Shown here piece after piece: positions 62,676 to 64,000 of a DNA stretch of 64,000 bases; positions within the stretch are counted from its first letter, which is position 1, and each line of letters opens with the position of its first letter. A program made the position numbers and the translations under genes. Where the stretch lies: contig JAYZFP010000023.1 of the NCBI GenBank assembly GCA_036336715.1, forward strand, positions 12,713 through 76,712. Direction: 5' to 3'. The stretch comes from JABAAE01 sp036336715. Its GTDB lineage: Bacteria; Planctomycetota; Planctomycetia; Pirellulales; Pirellulaceae. The notes beneath the pieces are model-generated. The model searched no databases. It worked only from the letters and a program-made list of their open reading frames with translations, and was not told the origin of the DNA.

Positions 62676-64000
62676 TTGATTTACAAAAATCTCACAATAT
62701 TCCTGTTCTCGCTAACACTCTTTTCACCAGTCGCTGGCGGATTGTTCCACTCACAGGTCCAGGGCCAGGAGAGCGAATGGACAGATCTCTTCAATGGAAA
62801 GAACCTCGAGGGCTGGTACGGCCTGAAAACGATGGACCCGCGAAAGATGAAAGCGATGTCCAAAGCCGAATTCGACGCCTTCGCGGAAAGCACCCGGGCG
62901 GAAACCGAAAAACACTGGACCGTCGATCCCAACGGTGACCTCGTGAATGATGGCAAAGGCGCCTACCTGACGACCCGGGGTGAATACGGCGATTACGAAC
63001 TCCTGATCGACTACAAAACGGTTGCCAAGGCTGACAGTGGTATCTACCTCAAGGCGACGCCCCAGGTCCAGATCTGGGACTTTACCAAAGCGGGCGGCAA
63101 ATGGGGAATTGGTGCCGACAAGGGCTCCGGTGGTCTCTGGAACAACAGCAAGGGGGCCCCCGGAAAAGACCCTCTGGTCCTCGCTGACAAGCCCTTCGGC
63201 GAATGGAACAGTGTTCGAATTCTCCAAGTCGGCAGTCGAACGACGATTCACCTGAACGGAAAGCTGGTGGTGGATCACGCGATTATGGAAAACTACTGGG
63301 ATCGCAAACAGCCGCTGGTCCGCAAGGGTCCGATTCAGCTGCAGACTCATGGTGGCGAAATTCGCTGGAAGAACATCAAGATCCGCGAAATTTCTCCGCA
63401 GGAAGCCAACCGGATCCTGATGGCCAAATCAAAACGGGAAACGGAATACCAATCCGTATTCAACGGCAAGGACTTCGATGGCTGGGCCGGCCCCATCGAC
63501 AATTACCAGGTCGTTGAGGGAGGGATCCTGATGTGCAAAAAAGGCAAAGGGGGAACCATCTTCACCAAGGACGTTTACGAGGATTTCAAGGTCCGCCTGG
63601 AATTCAAGTTGCCGCCGCGCGGAAATAACGGCCTGGCCATCCGTTACCCGGGCTCCGGGAACACCGCCTACATCGGCATGTGCGAACTGCAGGTCCTCAA
63701 TTATGACTACCCGGGAAAGCTCGATGACCGGCAGTATCACGGCTCAGCCTATGGCATGGCAGCTGCTGCCAAGGGGTATTTGCGAAAAACGGGCGAGTGG
63801 AATTTCCAGGAGGTCACGGTCAAGGGTTCAACCATCCGGGTGGAACTCAACGGCAGCGTCATCCTCAACACCGACCTGAGCAAGATCAGCAAGTACATGG
63901 CCAACAGTGCTCATCCCGGCAAGGACAACAAGAAGGGGCATTTTGGTTTTGCCGGTCACAGCGACCCGGTTCAGTTCCGCAACATCGCGATCAAAAAACT
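62676..64000 (+). CDS. secreted tandem DUF1080 protein, 3' end cut by window edge
   Basis: The start is TTG 62676, with a GGGGAG ribosome site (62664-62669) exactly 6 nt upstream; no ATG gives the signal peptide. The peptide MIYKNLTIFLFSLTLFSPVAG precedes two DUF1080 domains. Domain 1 (about 35-245) has WTDLFNGKNLEGWYGL, GDYELLIDYKTVAKADSGIYLKATPQVQIWD and GPIQLQTHGGEIRWKNIKIREI. Domain 2 (from about 262) has SVFNGKDFDGWAGP, FKVRLEFKLPPRGNNGLAIRYPG and HFGFAGHSDPVQFRNIAI. It is still open at 441 codons when the window ends. The tandem architecture suggests a glycan-acting protein with two jelly-roll modules; the substrate is unknown. Confidence 0.85.
   Translation, partial: MIYKNLTIFLFSLTLFSPVAGGLFHSQVQGQESEWTDLFNGKNLEGWYGLKTMDPRKMKAMSKAEFDAFAESTRAETEKHWTVDPNGDLVNDGKGAYLTTRGEYGDYELLIDYKTVAKADSGIYLKATPQVQIWDFTKAGGKWGIGADKGSGGLWNNSKGAPGKDPLVLADKPFGEWNSVRILQVGSRTTIHLNGKLVVDHAIMENYWDRKQPLVRKGPIQLQTHGGEIRWKNIKIREISPQEANRILMAKSKRETEYQSVFNGKDFDGWAGPIDNYQVVEGGILMCKKGKGGTIFTKDVYEDFKVRLEFKLPPRGNNGLAIRYPGSGNTAYIGMCELQVLNYDYPGKLDDRQYHGSAYGMAAAAKGYLRKTGEWNFQEVTVKGSTIRVELNGSVILNTDLSKISKYMANSAHPGKDNKKGHFGFAGHSDPVQFRNIAIKK

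Noticed and set aside
1..64000. tRNA or rRNA genes, insertion sequences, prophage or integrase genes
   Set aside because: By eye I found no T-loop-type GGTTCRANYCC context in the spacers, no transposase or integrase protein and no terminal inverted repeats; a tRNAscan or Infernal run would settle the RNA question.

Overview
The window looks like a chromosomal segment of a planctomycete (Planctomycetota). It is packed with families typical of that phylum: formylglycine sulfatases, PSCyt1/DUF1549/DUF1553 cytochrome proteins, their DUF1501, DUF1552 and DUF1592-type partners, DUF1080 secreted proteins and a DUF1559 pseudopilin-like protein. The DNA is moderately GC-rich by eye. No rRNA, tRNA, CRISPR array, insertion sequence or prophage gene was recognised.

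Layout. 0-6.4 kb: a cut-off zinc-ribbon gene followed by a tiny Lys-tailed membrane protein, a GT4 glycosyltransferase (minus), a DUF1080 protein, a MoaD/ThiS-like sulfur carrier and an overlapping YfhO-like membrane protein. 6.5-13.2 kb: argS facing a sufR-sufC-sufB-sufD iron-sulfur assembly operon. 13.4-18 kb: an AGCS symporter with a long extracytoplasmic N-terminus, a membrane protein with a pseudopilin-like tail, and an NTF2/CaMKII-association-like protein. 18.3-35.5 kb: a sulfatase and cytochrome cluster. Two minus-strand sulfatases diverge from a plus-strand run of sulfatase, HD hydrolase, LamG-PSCyt-DUF1549-DUF1553, DUF1501, DUF1592-type and DUF1552 proteins, then another sulfatase. 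Four consecutive junctions in this run overlap by 1-4 nt. 35.6-41.8 kb: a DUF1559 gene interrupted by an in-frame TAG, a thioesterase-crotonase fusion, another PSCyt/DUF1549/DUF1553 protein and a Rieske oxygenase. 41.9-49.6 kb: a sigma-54 activator divergent from fabI, then alaS, a methyltransferase-like protein and a HAD phosphatase. 49.7-54.1 kb: a five-haem PA14 cytochrome paired with a beta-propeller protein. 54.2-57.6 kb: a VWA protein with a textbook terminator, an EamA-type transporter and a Pro-rich secreted protein. 58.3-61 kb: btaA-btaB (betaine lipid synthesis) followed by a molybdopterin-binding oxidoreductase. 61-64 kb: a secreted haem-motif protein and a TTG-started tandem DUF1080 gene that runs off the window.

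How the genes fit together. The 18-35 kb block, the other PSCyt genes and the PA14 cytochrome/propeller pair suggest an envelope system for degrading sulfated polysaccharides and oxidising the products, with electrons passed to c-type cytochromes; this is inference from family content. BtaA/BtaB predict phosphorus-free betaine lipids.

The best candidates for something new are the btaAB-molybdoenzyme operon, the thioesterase-crotonase fusion (intact thioesterase triad, one hydratase Glu missing), the translationally coupled sulfatase/cytochrome operon with an embedded HD hydrolase, a terminator-like hairpin inside the MoaD-like coding sequence, and a recurring class of 13-16 bp tandem repeats found only in spacers.
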